From JACMLD01 sp963705285 (GTDB lineage Bacteria; Bacteroidota; Bacteroidia; Chitinophagales; Chitinophagaceae), in assembly GCA_963705285.1 (NCBI GenBank), contig OY970066.1, positions 930,001 through 994,000 of the forward strand: a stretch of DNA of 64,000 bases, given 5' to 3'. Shown here piece by piece: positions 51,860 to 60,673 of the stretch (position 1 is the first letter of the stretch; every line of letters begins with the position of its first letter). The notes under the pieces are model-generated. The model did no database searches. It saw only the letters and a list, made by a program, of their open reading frames with translations, and had not been told where the DNA came from. The position numbers and the translations under genes are program-made.

Positions 51860-52975
51860 TTAATTATTCAGCATGAGCGGCATTACCAGCATCAGCAATT
51901 CTTCGCCTTCTTCTGCTTCAGTTGGTTTTATGATGCCCGCTTTGGTGGGAGTGGAAAGTTCCATCCTCACTTCATCACTGTCTGCGCCACCCAGCATTTC
52001 AATCAAAAATTTGGCGTTGAATGCTATGCCCAGGTCTTCGCCATCATACTGGCATTTCATTCTCTCATTGCCTTCAAAGCTGAAGTCAACATCCTGCGCT
52101 GCCAGCTGCAGTTCGCTTCCCTGTATATTTAATACCACCTGGTTGGTGCTTTTATTGCTGAATACTACTACCCGGCGGAGTGCCCCTTGGAAATCGGTTT
52201 TATTAACCACCAGCTTGTACGGATTGTCTGCCGGAATTACCACTTTATAATCTGGGAAGCGGGCGTCAATTAACCGGCAACTCATTTGGGTATTGCCATG
52301 TTTTACAAAAAGGTGATTGCTGTTATAGCTGAGTGTAATTTCATCTTCGTTGAATGGCAAAACGCTTTTGAGCAGCGATAAAGGTTTTTTAGGAACAATA
52401 AATGAATCTGATTTAGGACAGGCAACATCTGTTCTTTTATACCTAACAAGACGGTGCGCATCTGTGGCCACAAATTGGATGAACTTCTTATCCAGTTCAA
52501 AAAATACACCTGTCATGGCCGGACGCAAATCATCATTGCTAACCGCAAATAATGTTTTGTTGATGCCGGTTACCAGCGCATTAGAAGTCATGGTAAAAGA
52601 AGTGGTATCATCTGCTGCGGGTTCTTTGGGAAAATTGTCAGGGTTTTCTCCCATTACCTTGTACTTACCATTGTCGCTGGTAATTTCTACTGCAAAGCTT
52701 TTGTCTATATTAAAAGTAAGCGGCTGGTCGGCAATGTTTTTTAATGAATCCAGTAAAATCTTTCCGGGAATACAAACTTTGCCGCTGTCTTTTGCTTCAA
52801 TTTCCAGGTGTATGCGCATCACTGTTTCCAGGTCGGTGGCTACAATGGTCAATTTATTCTTCTCTATTTCAAACAAAAAATCTTCCAGTATGGGCAATAC
52901 CGTGTTGGCGTTTATTACCCCGCTAATCTGCTGTAAATGTTTTAGTAGTGCCGAAGATGAAACAATAAACTTCAT
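51860..52975 (-). CDS. dnaN: DNA polymerase III beta subunit (sliding clamp)
   Basis: 371 residues, the normal length for the processivity clamp. The three-domain clamp signature is visible from MKFIVSSSALLKHLQQISGVI at the N-terminus, through FFELDKKFIQFVATDAHRLVRY to the C-terminal LMLVMPLMLNN. The clamp tethers polymerase and partners to DNA. dnaA, recF and gyrB are not beside it, unlike the classic dnaA-dnaN order. Confidence 0.97.
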   Translation of the reverse strand: MKFIVSSSALLKHLQQISGVINANTVLPILEDFLFEIEKNKLTIVATDLETVMRIHLEIEAKDSGKVCIPGKILLDSLKNIADQPLTFNIDKSFAVEITSDNGKYKVMGENPDNFPKEPAADDTTSFTMTSNALVTGINKTLFAVSNDDLRPAMTGVFFELDKKFIQFVATDAHRLVRYKRTDVACPKSDSFIVPKKPLSLLKSVLPFNEDEITLSYNSNHLFVKHGNTQMSCRLIDARFPDYKVVIPADNPYKLVVNKTDFQGALRRVVVFSNKSTNQVVLNIQGSELQLAAQDVDFSFEGNERMKCQYDGEDLGIAFNAKFLIEMLGGADSDEVRMELSTPTKAGIIKPTEAEEGEELLMLVMPLMLNN

Positions 52976-53086
52976 ACGGAGCTTTGATTTGTGACGAAAC
53001 TACATATTTTTAATCAATAGCCAACCTCATTTTACAGAAGGTGGATTAATTGTGAAGTGGCTGGCAACCATGCAGAAAAATGGGTT

Positions 53087-53821
53087 TTACTGTTGCAAAA
53101 TCAGTTTGCCATCTTCATAAAAAGGCAACACCGGAGCGGTGTCTGGTGTAAGGCAATACCGGATGTCTTTTTCCAACCCATAGTTACTGAGGCGCAGGTA
53201 ATGCGACGCGTTGTTTGCTTTCATAAATCCGTATGGATCTTCTGTTGCCGTTAGCCAGGTTGTTTCCGCAATGCCCGATGAGTCGCAGTTGATGGTAAAC
53301 TGATGTCTTATGCTGTTAATAACTGCACCGGCAAAAAGCATGTCTTCAATATTTACCCGGTCTTTCCATGCTGCGCAGGCAAGTACCACCGGCAGGTTTT
53401 GCGCTAACAGGTAACTGCATACCCGGCTAAGGTTGGGAAAAGACCCGGTAATAATTTGTTTGGCACCCCTGTCTAGCGCCATGTGCAACAGCCGTGTGCC
53501 GTTGGTGGTGGTAAGCACCAGCGTTTTTCCTTCAATGAAGTCGCGGGGGTATTCAAAAGGAGAGTTGCCATACTCAAGGCCTTCCGCAATTCTTCCATCG
53601 CGTTCACCCGCAGTAATGCCGCTGATTTGTTTGCTGATTTCAATGCACCGGCCCACACTGTCTACCGGTATAATGGCTTTGGCACCGTTGTACAATACGG
53701 TGGCAATGGTAGAAGTGGCCCTCAGTACATCAATAATTACAACAATGGAATTGCTTACATCATATAAATTGAGCAGGGCGGGCGATAACGAAGTATATAA
53801 TTCAGGCTTTGTAGTAGTCAT
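53087..53821 (-). CDS. comB: 2-phosphosulfolactate phosphatase family protein
   Basis: 244 residues from the ATG at 53821, which directly follows a promoter. ComB-family segments: SNSIVVIIDVLRATSTIATVL, AGERDGRIAEGLEYGNSP, TTTNGTRLL and CAAWKDRVNIEDMLFAGAV. In methanogens ComB makes sulfolactate on the way to coenzyme M; bacterial members have been found in other settings. No comA or comC lies beside it, so the physiological role here is open. Confidence 0.9.
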   Translation of the reverse strand: MTTTKPELYTSLSPALLNLYDVSNSIVVIIDVLRATSTIATVLYNGAKAIIPVDSVGRCIEISKQISGITAGERDGRIAEGLEYGNSPFEYPRDFIEGKTLVLTTTNGTRLLHMALDRGAKQIITGSFPNLSRVCSYLLAQNLPVVLACAAWKDRVNIEDMLFAGAVINSIRHQFTINCDSSGIAETTWLTATEDPYGFMKANNASHYLRLSNYGLEKDIRYCLTPDTAPVLPFYEDGKLILQQ

Positions 53822-53830
53822 AATTGCCGG

Positions 53831-53860
53831 CAAAGATAAACGCAAGTTGTGAATGGCAAG
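53831..53860 (-). promoter_or_regulatory. Bacteroidota promoter of comB
   Basis: Minus-strand CTTG (53857-53860) and TATCTTTG (53831-53838) are 18 nt apart, one short of TTTG-N19-TAnnTTTG. The transcript would begin within a few nucleotides of the ATG at 53821, which supports that start. Confidence 0.65.
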
Positions 53861-53971
53861 GAGCGAATGGGGCTTGGGCAAAACCGAGGGAAGGTTAATA
53901 GAACCGCCCCTTACCAGCTGCGGAAATCAGCCATTGTTTCAGCGTGCAAGGTATTATCAATGGAAATTATT

Positions 53972-54478
53972 TTATTTATTCAATAAAAATTTCCATTTAT
54001 CGCCTTCTGCATATTCTTTTATGGCCAGGTTGCGGCGTTCGAGCAATTTGCGGAGATAGCGTTTCAGAAATATATAATTGAAGATTTTTCCTGCAGCACC
54101 ATAAGGGCTTTCAAAAGAGAAAAGGTCAATCATTAAAGTGCCGTTTTTGATGGACTTGAAATGATGCTCATGTTTCATTTCTTTAAAGTCTCCATCAACC
54201 AGTTCGTCAGTAAAAGACTGCGGTGTTTGCATGCTGCTGATCTTCACTTTCAATACCCGTACTTTACCAAGGTGTTTAGCCTTCCAGGTAACGGTTTCAT
54301 CTTTGTTGATTAATCCGGAGGTGGTGCCGGCAACGGCCTGCTCATTGGTATGGGCCAATGCTTTTTTGTGTACATCGATGCTTCTGCTGAGATCAAAAAC
54401 GCGCTCAACGGGCGCAGCAATAAAGGTGGTGAGGTGAATGGTAGGCATGGCTTTCATTATAGATTGGATTTGCTCCAT
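53972..54478 (-). CDS. SRPBCC family protein
   Basis: 168 residues from the ATG at 54478; MPTIHLTTFIAAP at 54448 is an alternative. The START/Bet v1-like fold is suggested by IHLTTFIAAPVERVFDLSRSIDVHKKA at the N-terminus (split in two parts), a middle DELVDGDFKEMKHEHHFKS strand region and a C-terminal helix. These proteins bind hydrophobic ligands or act on lipids or polyketides; the ligand is not known. Lies 29 nt after gcvT. Confidence 0.8.
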   Translation of the reverse strand: MEQIQSIMKAMPTIHLTTFIAAPVERVFDLSRSIDVHKKALAHTNEQAVAGTTSGLINKDETVTWKAKHLGKVRVLKVKISSMQTPQSFTDELVDGDFKEMKHEHHFKSIKNGTLMIDLFSFESPYGAAGKIFNYIFLKRYLRKLLERRNLAIKEYAEGDKWKFLLNK

Positions 54479-54507
54479 CTTCAACGCAAAAACCTTTCCA
54501 GATTATA

Positions 54508-55593
54508 TTAACTGAAAGGAAATTTTACCACTTTGGCCGGTACCAGTTTATCGCGCACTTTTACAAATATGTTGGCATCCAGGTTAGAGAATACCGTACG
54601 CACATATCCCATACCGATGCCTTTGGCCAGGCTGGGCGATTGCGTACCTGAAGTAACATGCCCGATGGTCATGCCGCTGTAATCTTTGATCTCATAGCCG
54701 TGGCGCGGAATGGCCTTCTCAAGTACTTCAAAACCAACCAATTTGCGTTCTACGCCCTCTGCTTTCTGGCGTTCAAAAATGGCGCGCGAAGTAAAATCTT
54801 TTGTAAACTTGGTTATCCAGCCCAGGCCGGCTTCAAGCGGGGAAGTAGTATCATCTATATCATTGCCATACAGGCAATAGCCCATTTCGAGGCGCAGGGT
54901 ATCTCGGGCGCCCAGGCCAATGGGCTTTAACCCATACGGACCGGCTACTTCAAAGATGGCGTTCCAAACTTTTTCTGCATGGTCTTCCTTATCCTCAAAG
55001 TAAATTTCTATACCGCCGGCGCCGGTATAACCGGTAGCGCTTACTATTACGTTGTCAACACCGGCAAACCTGCCTTTGGTAAACGTGTAATATTTCAGGT
55101 TCAAAATATCCATTTCTGTAAGCGGCTGCAACAATTTGGTGGCATTGGGCCCTTGTATGGCCAGCAGGCAGGTTTTGTCTGAGATGTTGCGCATCTCAGC
55201 ATTTTTAGTATTGTAATTGCTTATCCAGTCCCAGTCTTTTTGAATGTTGGAAGCGTTTACTACAATCATGTAAGATTTATTTTCTTCCAGGCAATACACC
55301 AGCAGGTCATCTACAATACCACCTTCTTCATTGGGCAGGCAACTGTATTGTGCTTTGCCGGCGGTTAATTTGGAAGCATCGTTGGTAGTTACACGCTGTA
55401 TCAGGTCGAGCGCATGTTCGCCTTTGATAATAAACTCACCCATATGGCTTACATCAAAAATTCCGGCATTGTTACGTACAGCTGCATGCTCATCATTGAT
55501 GCCCGAATAGCTGATAGGCATATTATAGCCGGCAAATTCAGCCATTTTTGCGCCCAGTGCAATGTGTTTTTTTGTAAACGGTGTTTCTTTCAT
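54508..55593 (-). CDS. gcvT: glycine cleavage system aminomethyltransferase (T protein)
   Basis: Transfers the methylene group of glycine-derived aminomethyl-lipoyl H protein to tetrahydrofolate, releasing ammonia. The 361 residues begin KETPFTKKHIALGAKMAEFAG and include the GIFDVSHMGEF motif, GYTGAGGIEIYFE and the C-terminal FVKVRDKLVPAKVV of the family. gcvH and gcvP are not adjacent, as is common in Bacteroidota. Confidence 0.95.
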   Translation of the reverse strand: MKETPFTKKHIALGAKMAEFAGYNMPISYSGINDEHAAVRNNAGIFDVSHMGEFIIKGEHALDLIQRVTTNDASKLTAGKAQYSCLPNEEGGIVDDLLVYCLEENKSYMIVVNASNIQKDWDWISNYNTKNAEMRNISDKTCLLAIQGPNATKLLQPLTEMDILNLKYYTFTKGRFAGVDNVIVSATGYTGAGGIEIYFEDKEDHAEKVWNAIFEVAGPYGLKPIGLGARDTLRLEMGYCLYGNDIDDTTSPLEAGLGWITKFTKDFTSRAIFERQKAEGVERKLVGFEVLEKAIPRHGYEIKDYSGMTIGHVTSGTQSPSLAKGIGMGYVRTVFSNLDANIFVKVRDKLVPAKVVKFPFS

Positions 55594-55621
55594 GATAGAA
55601 ATGATTGGTAAATGCGGTGGG

Positions 55622-55653
55622 CAAAAATAAAGCTTGCCGGGCTGCTTACCAAT
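55622..55653 (-). promoter_or_regulatory. Bacteroidota promoter of gcvT
   Basis: Minus-strand ATTG (TTG at 55650-55652) lies 20 nt before TATTTTTG (55622-55629), close to TTTG-N19-TAnnTTTG. The -7 box is about 29 nt upstream of the gcvT ATG. Confidence 0.6.
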
Positions 55654-55701
55654 AAAAGGTTAGTAGTCACTTAAATGATCGGGGTGGAGCGCAGGATTAG
55701 T

Positions 55702-57021
55702 TTATTGTTTATTAAATACAATGGTTTGCGAACCCTGTTTCAGCAACATTTCGTTTTGTGCTGGGTTAAACGTAAGGGTAACATTTGTCTTTTCGTGAGA
55801 AAAAATGTGATTGCCTACAGGCTCCATGGTATATAGTCTCTGGCCCTGCGGTTGTGCCAGTAAAAAATTATTGCGGGTCGAAATGTCAATAACCAACGGG
55901 CTGGCCTTGCTGGTATACCGGCCCGTATACTGGTCAAACGTATTGGCAGAAACAGTGTAAGTGTTTATTGTGGGCCATACCAAAGGCATATTATAAATAG
56001 CAGACAATGCCAGGTTGTTTACCGCATCCAGGTTACTGTTTTCTGCATTGGAGAGCAATACATAAACCGTTTCATCTTCAGGAAAATAATAGAAGAATGA
56101 ATTAAAGCCATCAATGGCCCCATCGTGCATGTAGGCGGTTTTTCCTATTATATTTTTTTCAAAAAGACCAAAACCAAAACCGTCTGTTTGCGCCTTCATT
56201 TTGTTGAGCATTTGTAGAGATATTATTTTACCCTGGAAGAGGGCATTAAGTACCTTGGCCAAATCTTCAGCAGAAGATACAATTCCTCCTGCGCCCATAG
56301 GAATGGAGAGATCCGTTTCAGCATTTGCTTTCCAGCCGGCTTCAAAATAATAAGAGATGGCTTTGTTTTTTACGGCCAGTTGTTTATCGCCAAACCGGAA
56401 ATGCCGTAGGTGTAAAGGCTGTGTGATGACATTGTTGAGAATACTTTCAAATGGGGCGTGGTACACATCTTCAAGTATAAATGATAATAATACATAGTTG
56501 GAGTTGCTGTACGCGGCTTTTGTACCCGGCACAAAATCACTTCCGCCTTTTGCGATGGTGTCTACCAAATCATGCCGGTTTTTAGGCTGGGTGTACCAGT
56601 TTATATAATTACCACCTGTAAAATTGTGTATACCGCTATGGTGGTTAAGTAAATCGGCAATTTTTATTTGATCTGCATGTGCGATAGATGGAAAAAATGT
56701 TTGTATGCTTTGCGAAAGATCAAGCTTTCCTTCTTCTGCCGCTTTTAAAATAAGCGTGGCGGTAATTGTTTTTGAAATAGAACCAATACGATACATTGTA
56801 TTGGTATCTGGTTTTATTTTTGCCGCAATATTGGCAAAGCCGCTATAACAAGTGTATATATTTTTACCGTTTCGCAGCACTGTTGCGGCGCCCATCAGCT
56901 TATTATTATCGCCCAGGTGTTGAAAATACTGGTCTAGCTTTGATTTATCTGCCGGCTGTGAAAAACCGGCCCGCACCATCAATGCAGCCAGCAGAAGGAA
57001 TACAATTTTCTTATAGCGCAT
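55702..57021 (-). CDS. class C beta-lactamase-fold serine hydrolase
   Basis: 439 residues with a signal peptide (MRYKKIVFLLLAALMVRAGF). The catalytic SISK (Ser81, Lys84) is followed by YSNSNY (the YxN motif) and HDGAIDG (the KTG-equivalent). The domain resembles DD-peptidase/esterase-type members; substrate could be a peptidoglycan-derived or ester compound. A C-terminal beta domain (about 345-439) follows the core. Monocistronic by position. Confidence 0.93.
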   Translation of the reverse strand: MRYKKIVFLLLAALMVRAGFSQPADKSKLDQYFQHLGDNNKLMGAATVLRNGKNIYTCYSGFANIAAKIKPDTNTMYRIGSISKTITATLILKAAEEGKLDLSQSIQTFFPSIAHADQIKIADLLNHHSGIHNFTGGNYINWYTQPKNRHDLVDTIAKGGSDFVPGTKAAYSNSNYVLLSFILEDVYHAPFESILNNVITQPLHLRHFRFGDKQLAVKNKAISYYFEAGWKANAETDLSIPMGAGGIVSSAEDLAKVLNALFQGKIISLQMLNKMKAQTDGFGFGLFEKNIIGKTAYMHDGAIDGFNSFFYYFPEDETVYVLLSNAENSNLDAVNNLALSAIYNMPLVWPTINTYTVSANTFDQYTGRYTSKASPLVIDISTRNNFLLAQPQGQRLYTMEPVGNHIFSHEKTNVTLTFNPAQNEMLLKQGSQTIVFNKQ

Positions 57022-57097
57022 GCAATATTAATTTGTGCTTGTTAATAAGTAATGACTGTTTGTTTGATCTTATTGATGCAGGTTAGCAATTTGCAGG

Positions 57098-57478
57098 CTA
57101 ATTTTTTACAATGCCGGCCAGCCCTTCGCACATGTTTTTGATTCTTACATACGAAGCATAAGAATTTTCGCGCTTGTTTAATTTGATGACCAGTCTGCCG
57201 GGAGAAGACTTTATATAGAAACGAGTTTTATCGTTGAGCTGTGTATGCGCATCAAAATAGTCATCTGCGGAGCTAAATAATCCATTAGGGGCCAGCTGCC
57301 GGTTAATATAGCGTTGCACTTCGTCGGTTTTACTGCGGTTATAATACGCCTGCATTTTATAGGAGCTGCGCGATTCGGAAACGCTTACATCAAGACTGTG
57401 CCGGCCGCCACGGTGGCAGCCAAGCAAAACACAAATGGCAATAATTACCAGCGCAGGTGTTGATAGGTTTTTTTTCAT
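57098..57478 (-). CDS. small hypothetical lipoprotein
   Basis: 126 residues with a good lipobox (ICVLLGC, Cys21 lipidated). The mature part is polar and Tyr/Arg/Asn-rich, with no recognised fold. It follows the PspC gene by 150 nt, with a terminator between them, so it is probably transcribed separately. Confidence 0.6.
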   Translation of the reverse strand: MKKNLSTPALVIIAICVLLGCHRGGRHSLDVSVSESRSSYKMQAYYNRSKTDEVQRYINRQLAPNGLFSSADDYFDAHTQLNDKTRFYIKSSPGRLVIKLNKRENSYASYVRIKNMCEGLAGIVKN

Positions 57479-57530
57479 GGCAGTGTTTTTTATGATTAAG
57501 AAAATGGTAGAAAAGTTAAGGCGGTGCGGT

Positions 57531-57561
57531 AAAAAAGCCCCTCATTAAAAAATGACGGGCT
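57531..57561 (-). terminator. intrinsic terminator of the padR-PspC operon
   Basis: On the minus strand a stem of AGCCC-TCATT against AATGA-GGGCT (57536-57546 and 57551-57561, one mismatch in the middle) is followed by a U-run. It ends the operon about 70 nt after the stop codon. Confidence 0.7.
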
Positions 57562-57631
57562 GTGTTCCAACTTCAACCCCGCTTGCCAACTGATGGGTTG
57601 GTGCAGCGGCATGCAGGTTTATAAAAAGATA

Positions 57632-59926
57632 CTATTGATGAATGATGCCGGCAATCACCATCATGGGCGAAACAAAATGGCCTGCACTAAAAGCGGTTCC
57701 GCTGTTTTCGTCTTCTTCTTGCTGGTTTTTAGTGTCGGTAGTGCTTGTTTTAATAATTTCTTTTAATCGTTTTTCTCTTTTGATACTGTCCTGTACCCTT
57801 AGCTCTTCACGCAGTTTGTCTTTTGCTTTTTCTTTGATAGAATCTTCCAGTTGTTTATAACGATAGTGGTTCTTATCACCCTTGTTTTCAAAATCGCCTT
57901 CAATATGCGTCTTCTCACCATCGCTGTCGATAATTATTTTAAAGCGGCCGTTTTTTAATTCAACGGGGTCCAGTTCAGATAAGCGTTTGTTGCCTTCCGG
58001 GGTCATAATGTATTCTACATTTGGATCCCATCCATAGCTTTCATTGTTGTAATCGTCATAACCAATGTTCCAGCCCCTTCTGTTGTTAACATTAATGTTG
58101 AACCAGGAGTAACGGCCAAGTTCGGGGCTCATCTGTATTTTTTTGCCTACCGGAACTTCTACAATGATCAGTACCTGCTGCCCCCTGAATTTATCTGTAC
58201 TGCTTACTGCAAAACCCTCGGCAAGGTTAAGAATACTATCTTGCTGGTCTACGTTGAAACGGATTTTCTGCGCACTGTTCACCGCTTGTTCGCGGGTGTT
58301 GCCCTGGCTAAGGCGAACGCGTATTACATGGTAGTTGCTGTCTTTGCTTTTTGCCAGTTTAATTCTTACATTGTTTAACATCAACGTGTCCATATTGGCG
58401 CCGTAAACCGGGATCTCATCATTAAAGCGGAAGCCAAACCAGTCGCCCTGGTAGTATTCCATATTGGCGCGTTCTACATTAACATATAGTTTGCCGGTGC
58501 TGGGCGGTACCACGGCAATCTTATCTTCTACAGGCATCCGTACTTTAAAATCGCGGGCAAAAGACCCAATCAGAAATACCAGGCAAAAGATGCCTACCAC
58601 CCACAAACCGCCGAATGTATAACCGAGGTAATGGTTTTTAGAACGCACACCCATAATCCGCCTTACCAACCAGGTAATCAGCCCCACTAATGGCACACCC
58701 AGGAAAAGTATGAGGGTAGCCCAGGCCAGCATATTTTGTCCGGCGCCTTCCAGGAAAAAATTCTTTAGCGGAAAAGTGGCCATGCCGCCAAACAACAAGG
58801 CAATCAAAACCCCCAGTAGTGCAATGGCAATGCAACCTGCAATGAACATAAAGAACACCTTGAACAAGAGGCCAATTACATGGCCGATGCCGCTACCGGC
58901 CCTTCTTGCCAGCGGTGCCGCTTCCGATGCAAACTGACGGGCATGTGTACCTGCTGTTTGACCGAATGAGTTGGCACGGCTGCCTAAATCCTGGGCAGTT
59001 TGTTTTACTTCCTGTCCCCATTTTTCTGTTCTTGTTTTAAAGTTCTCCAGGTCTTCTTTTACTGTATCACGGATGGAGTTAAGGTCAACCCTTTCGCCGC
59101 GCATTTCCAGTTTTTCTGAGGCGGTGGATGCAAAAGGAACAGCTATCCACAGTATAATATAAGTAAGGAACAGGGTGCTGCCCAGTGAACCGGTAATAAC
59201 GCGGGGCGCAAATCCGAAATCCCAGTTCCACCAAATGGCATTCATGGTACCCGATATAAGACCGATGATTAACGGCAATGCAAATACCAGGCGTGGAATC
59301 CAGCTGTCTATATTAAAGTAAGAAGAAAGGCCTCCGCATACACCGGCAATCACCCGGTCGTCTGCATTGCGGTACAGGCGTTTGGTAATATTGGTTTGTA
59401 AAGACTGCGATGGTACAATGATCCACAACAATATATAAACCCAGAAGAGCGCGCCAAACAAAATCACAAAGATCACGCGCAGAATAACGGGGTCTATGCC
59501 CAGGTAATTGGCAAGCCCGCTGCAGACACCGCCAATGATTTTATCGTCTGCGTTGCGGTATAACCGACCGCGGCCAACATTGCTGCCGTAATTGGGAGGC
59601 GGTGTTTGGGTTTGCTGGTAGCTGCCCTGGTAAGCGCCGGTAGCTTCTGCTGCTGCACCGGCTTGTTCTTCAAAGTCTTGCGGGCGACCCATACTGGTGA
59701 TGACAGCATTAATGTCTTCGTCTGTAATGCAGGCACTGCCGCGTTTCAGGCGTTCAGAAAACAGTTCGGCAATACGGCTTTCAATGTCGTTGATAATTTC
59801 ATCTCTACCGTCTTCATTGGCAAAATACCTTCGCAAGCTGTCTACATATTGCTTCAGGGTATCGTAGGCCGTCTCTTCGATAGGTATTACCCGGCCCTGA
59901 AAGTTTATATTGATAATTTTTTTCAT
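57632..59926 (-). CDS. large PspC domain membrane protein
   Basis: 764 residues. An N-terminal domain of about 100 residues (QYVDSLRRYF, EIINDIESRIAELFSERL, a DUF1700/HAAS-like helical region) is followed by two PspC domains: LYRNADDKIIGGVCSGLANYLG near 119 and RLYRNADDRVIAGVCGGL near 181, each with hydrophobic helices. More helices lie at about 350-460, and the C-terminal third is soluble and beta-rich with an acidic, basic-tailed end. This resembles PspC-containing envelope-stress sensors paired with PadR regulators in Bacteroidota. Starts 24 nt after padR. Confidence 0.88.
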   Translation of the reverse strand: MKKIININFQGRVIPIEETAYDTLKQYVDSLRRYFANEDGRDEIINDIESRIAELFSERLKRGSACITDEDINAVITSMGRPQDFEEQAGAAAEATGAYQGSYQQTQTPPPNYGSNVGRGRLYRNADDKIIGGVCSGLANYLGIDPVILRVIFVILFGALFWVYILLWIIVPSQSLQTNITKRLYRNADDRVIAGVCGGLSSYFNIDSWIPRLVFALPLIIGLISGTMNAIWWNWDFGFAPRVITGSLGSTLFLTYIILWIAVPFASTASEKLEMRGERVDLNSIRDTVKEDLENFKTRTEKWGQEVKQTAQDLGSRANSFGQTAGTHARQFASEAAPLARRAGSGIGHVIGLLFKVFFMFIAGCIAIALLGVLIALLFGGMATFPLKNFFLEGAGQNMLAWATLILFLGVPLVGLITWLVRRIMGVRSKNHYLGYTFGGLWVVGIFCLVFLIGSFARDFKVRMPVEDKIAVVPPSTGKLYVNVERANMEYYQGDWFGFRFNDEIPVYGANMDTLMLNNVRIKLAKSKDSNYHVIRVRLSQGNTREQAVNSAQKIRFNVDQQDSILNLAEGFAVSSTDKFRGQQVLIIVEVPVGKKIQMSPELGRYSWFNINVNNRRGWNIGYDDYNNESYGWDPNVEYIMTPEGNKRLSELDPVELKNGRFKIIIDSDGEKTHIEGDFENKGDKNHYRYKQLEDSIKEKAKDKLREELRVQDSIKREKRLKEIIKTSTTDTKNQQEEDENSGTAFSAGHFVSPMMVIAGIIHQ

Positions 59927-59950
59927 TGTACTGGTGTTTTGAAGTTGAAG

Positions 59951-60319
59951 TTAGAAGGATGGGTTTTGGTTAGTGGTATCTGGCATGCTGTCTGTTTTTT
60001 TGGCCAGTGCATTCACCGCGTTGGCCAGTTCTTTCCAGGTAGCTTCCAGTTCATTGTAAAAAACTTGTCCTTTTTCTGTGAGTGAAAAATATTTGCGGGG
60101 CGGCCCTGAATTGCTTTCTACCCAGCGGTAGGTGAGCATATCTGCATTTTTTAACCTGGTTAGCAAAGGGTACAGGGTACCCTCAAAGATGTTAAGGTTG
60201 GCTCCCTTCATTTCTTCCACAATATCACTGGGATAAGATTCGCCCCGGCGGATGATGGAGAGGATACAAAACTCCAGTATCCCTTTCCGCATCTGGCTTT
60301 GTGTGTTCTCAATATTCAT
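59951..60319 (-). CDS. PadR family transcriptional regulator
   Basis: 122 residues, a winged helix-turn-helix protein. Diagnostic segments are QMRKGILEFCILSIIRRGESY, NIFEGTLYPLLTRLKNADML and YFSLTEKGQVFYNELEA (the PadR wing and dimer helix). The C-terminus is polar and unassigned. It is the first gene of the operon with the PspC gene; the promoter and a 15-bp palindrome lie just upstream, consistent with autoregulation. Confidence 0.93.
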   Translation of the reverse strand: MNIENTQSQMRKGILEFCILSIIRRGESYPSDIVEEMKGANLNIFEGTLYPLLTRLKNADMLTYRWVESNSGPPRKYFSLTEKGQVFYNELEATWKELANAVNALAKKTDSMPDTTNQNPSF

Positions 60320-60425
60320 ATGCGCTTTATTTAATTGCCGGGGGCAGGCAGGGAGTCTGGATAAGGTTTGATAAGGTTTAGTTTGCTCCGTTTTTGGCTG
60401 CCTGCCTCCGGCGGATTTTTATCTC

Positions 60426-60440
60426 TTGTCAACTTGACAA
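60426..60440. promoter_or_regulatory. 15-bp palindrome, candidate PadR operator
   Basis: TTGTCAA-C-TTGACAA is a perfect 7+1+7 palindrome. It sits just downstream of the minus-strand -7 box (60443-60450), where a bound repressor would block initiation, and about 107 nt before the padR start. Confidence 0.5.
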
Positions 60441-60442
60441 CA

Positions 60443-60474
60443 CAAACATAGGAAGATTTTCAGTACTATGCAAC
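60443..60474 (-). promoter_or_regulatory. promoter of the padR-PspC operon
   Basis: Minus-strand GTTG (60471-60474) and TATGTTTG (60443-60450) are 20 nt apart, close to TTTG-N19-TAnnTTTG; a second TTTG lies at 60476-60479. An inverted GTACT...AGTAC (60463-60467 and 60479-60483) flanks the -33 part. Confidence 0.6.
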
Positions 60475-60630
60475 ACAAAGTACCAACCAAAGGAAGGTAA
60501 TCTTTATAGAAAGATAACCGGCTTTGACTAAGAACCTTGCCCAGTGTGACTTTCAGCGATTTTACGGAATTTAAAAATATTTGGGAGGAATGTGCAAAAG
60601 GTCTGAAATCAGGATGGATGGCAACAAAAA

Positions 60631-60651
60631 ATCCCGGCCGTTCAGCCGGGA
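60631..60651 (-). terminator. intrinsic terminator of the 2OG-Fe(II) oxygenase gene
   Basis: On the minus strand TCCCGGC (60645-60651) pairs with GCCGGGA (60632-60638) around a 6-nt loop and is followed by a U-run. It lies 23 nt after the stop codon. Confidence 0.88.
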
Positions 60652-60673
60652 TCCTACCAATATTCTTTAAGAG

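Noticed and set aside
53087..53821. Coenzyme M pathway
   Set aside because: Only the comB-type gene is present; no comA, comC, comD or comE is visible.
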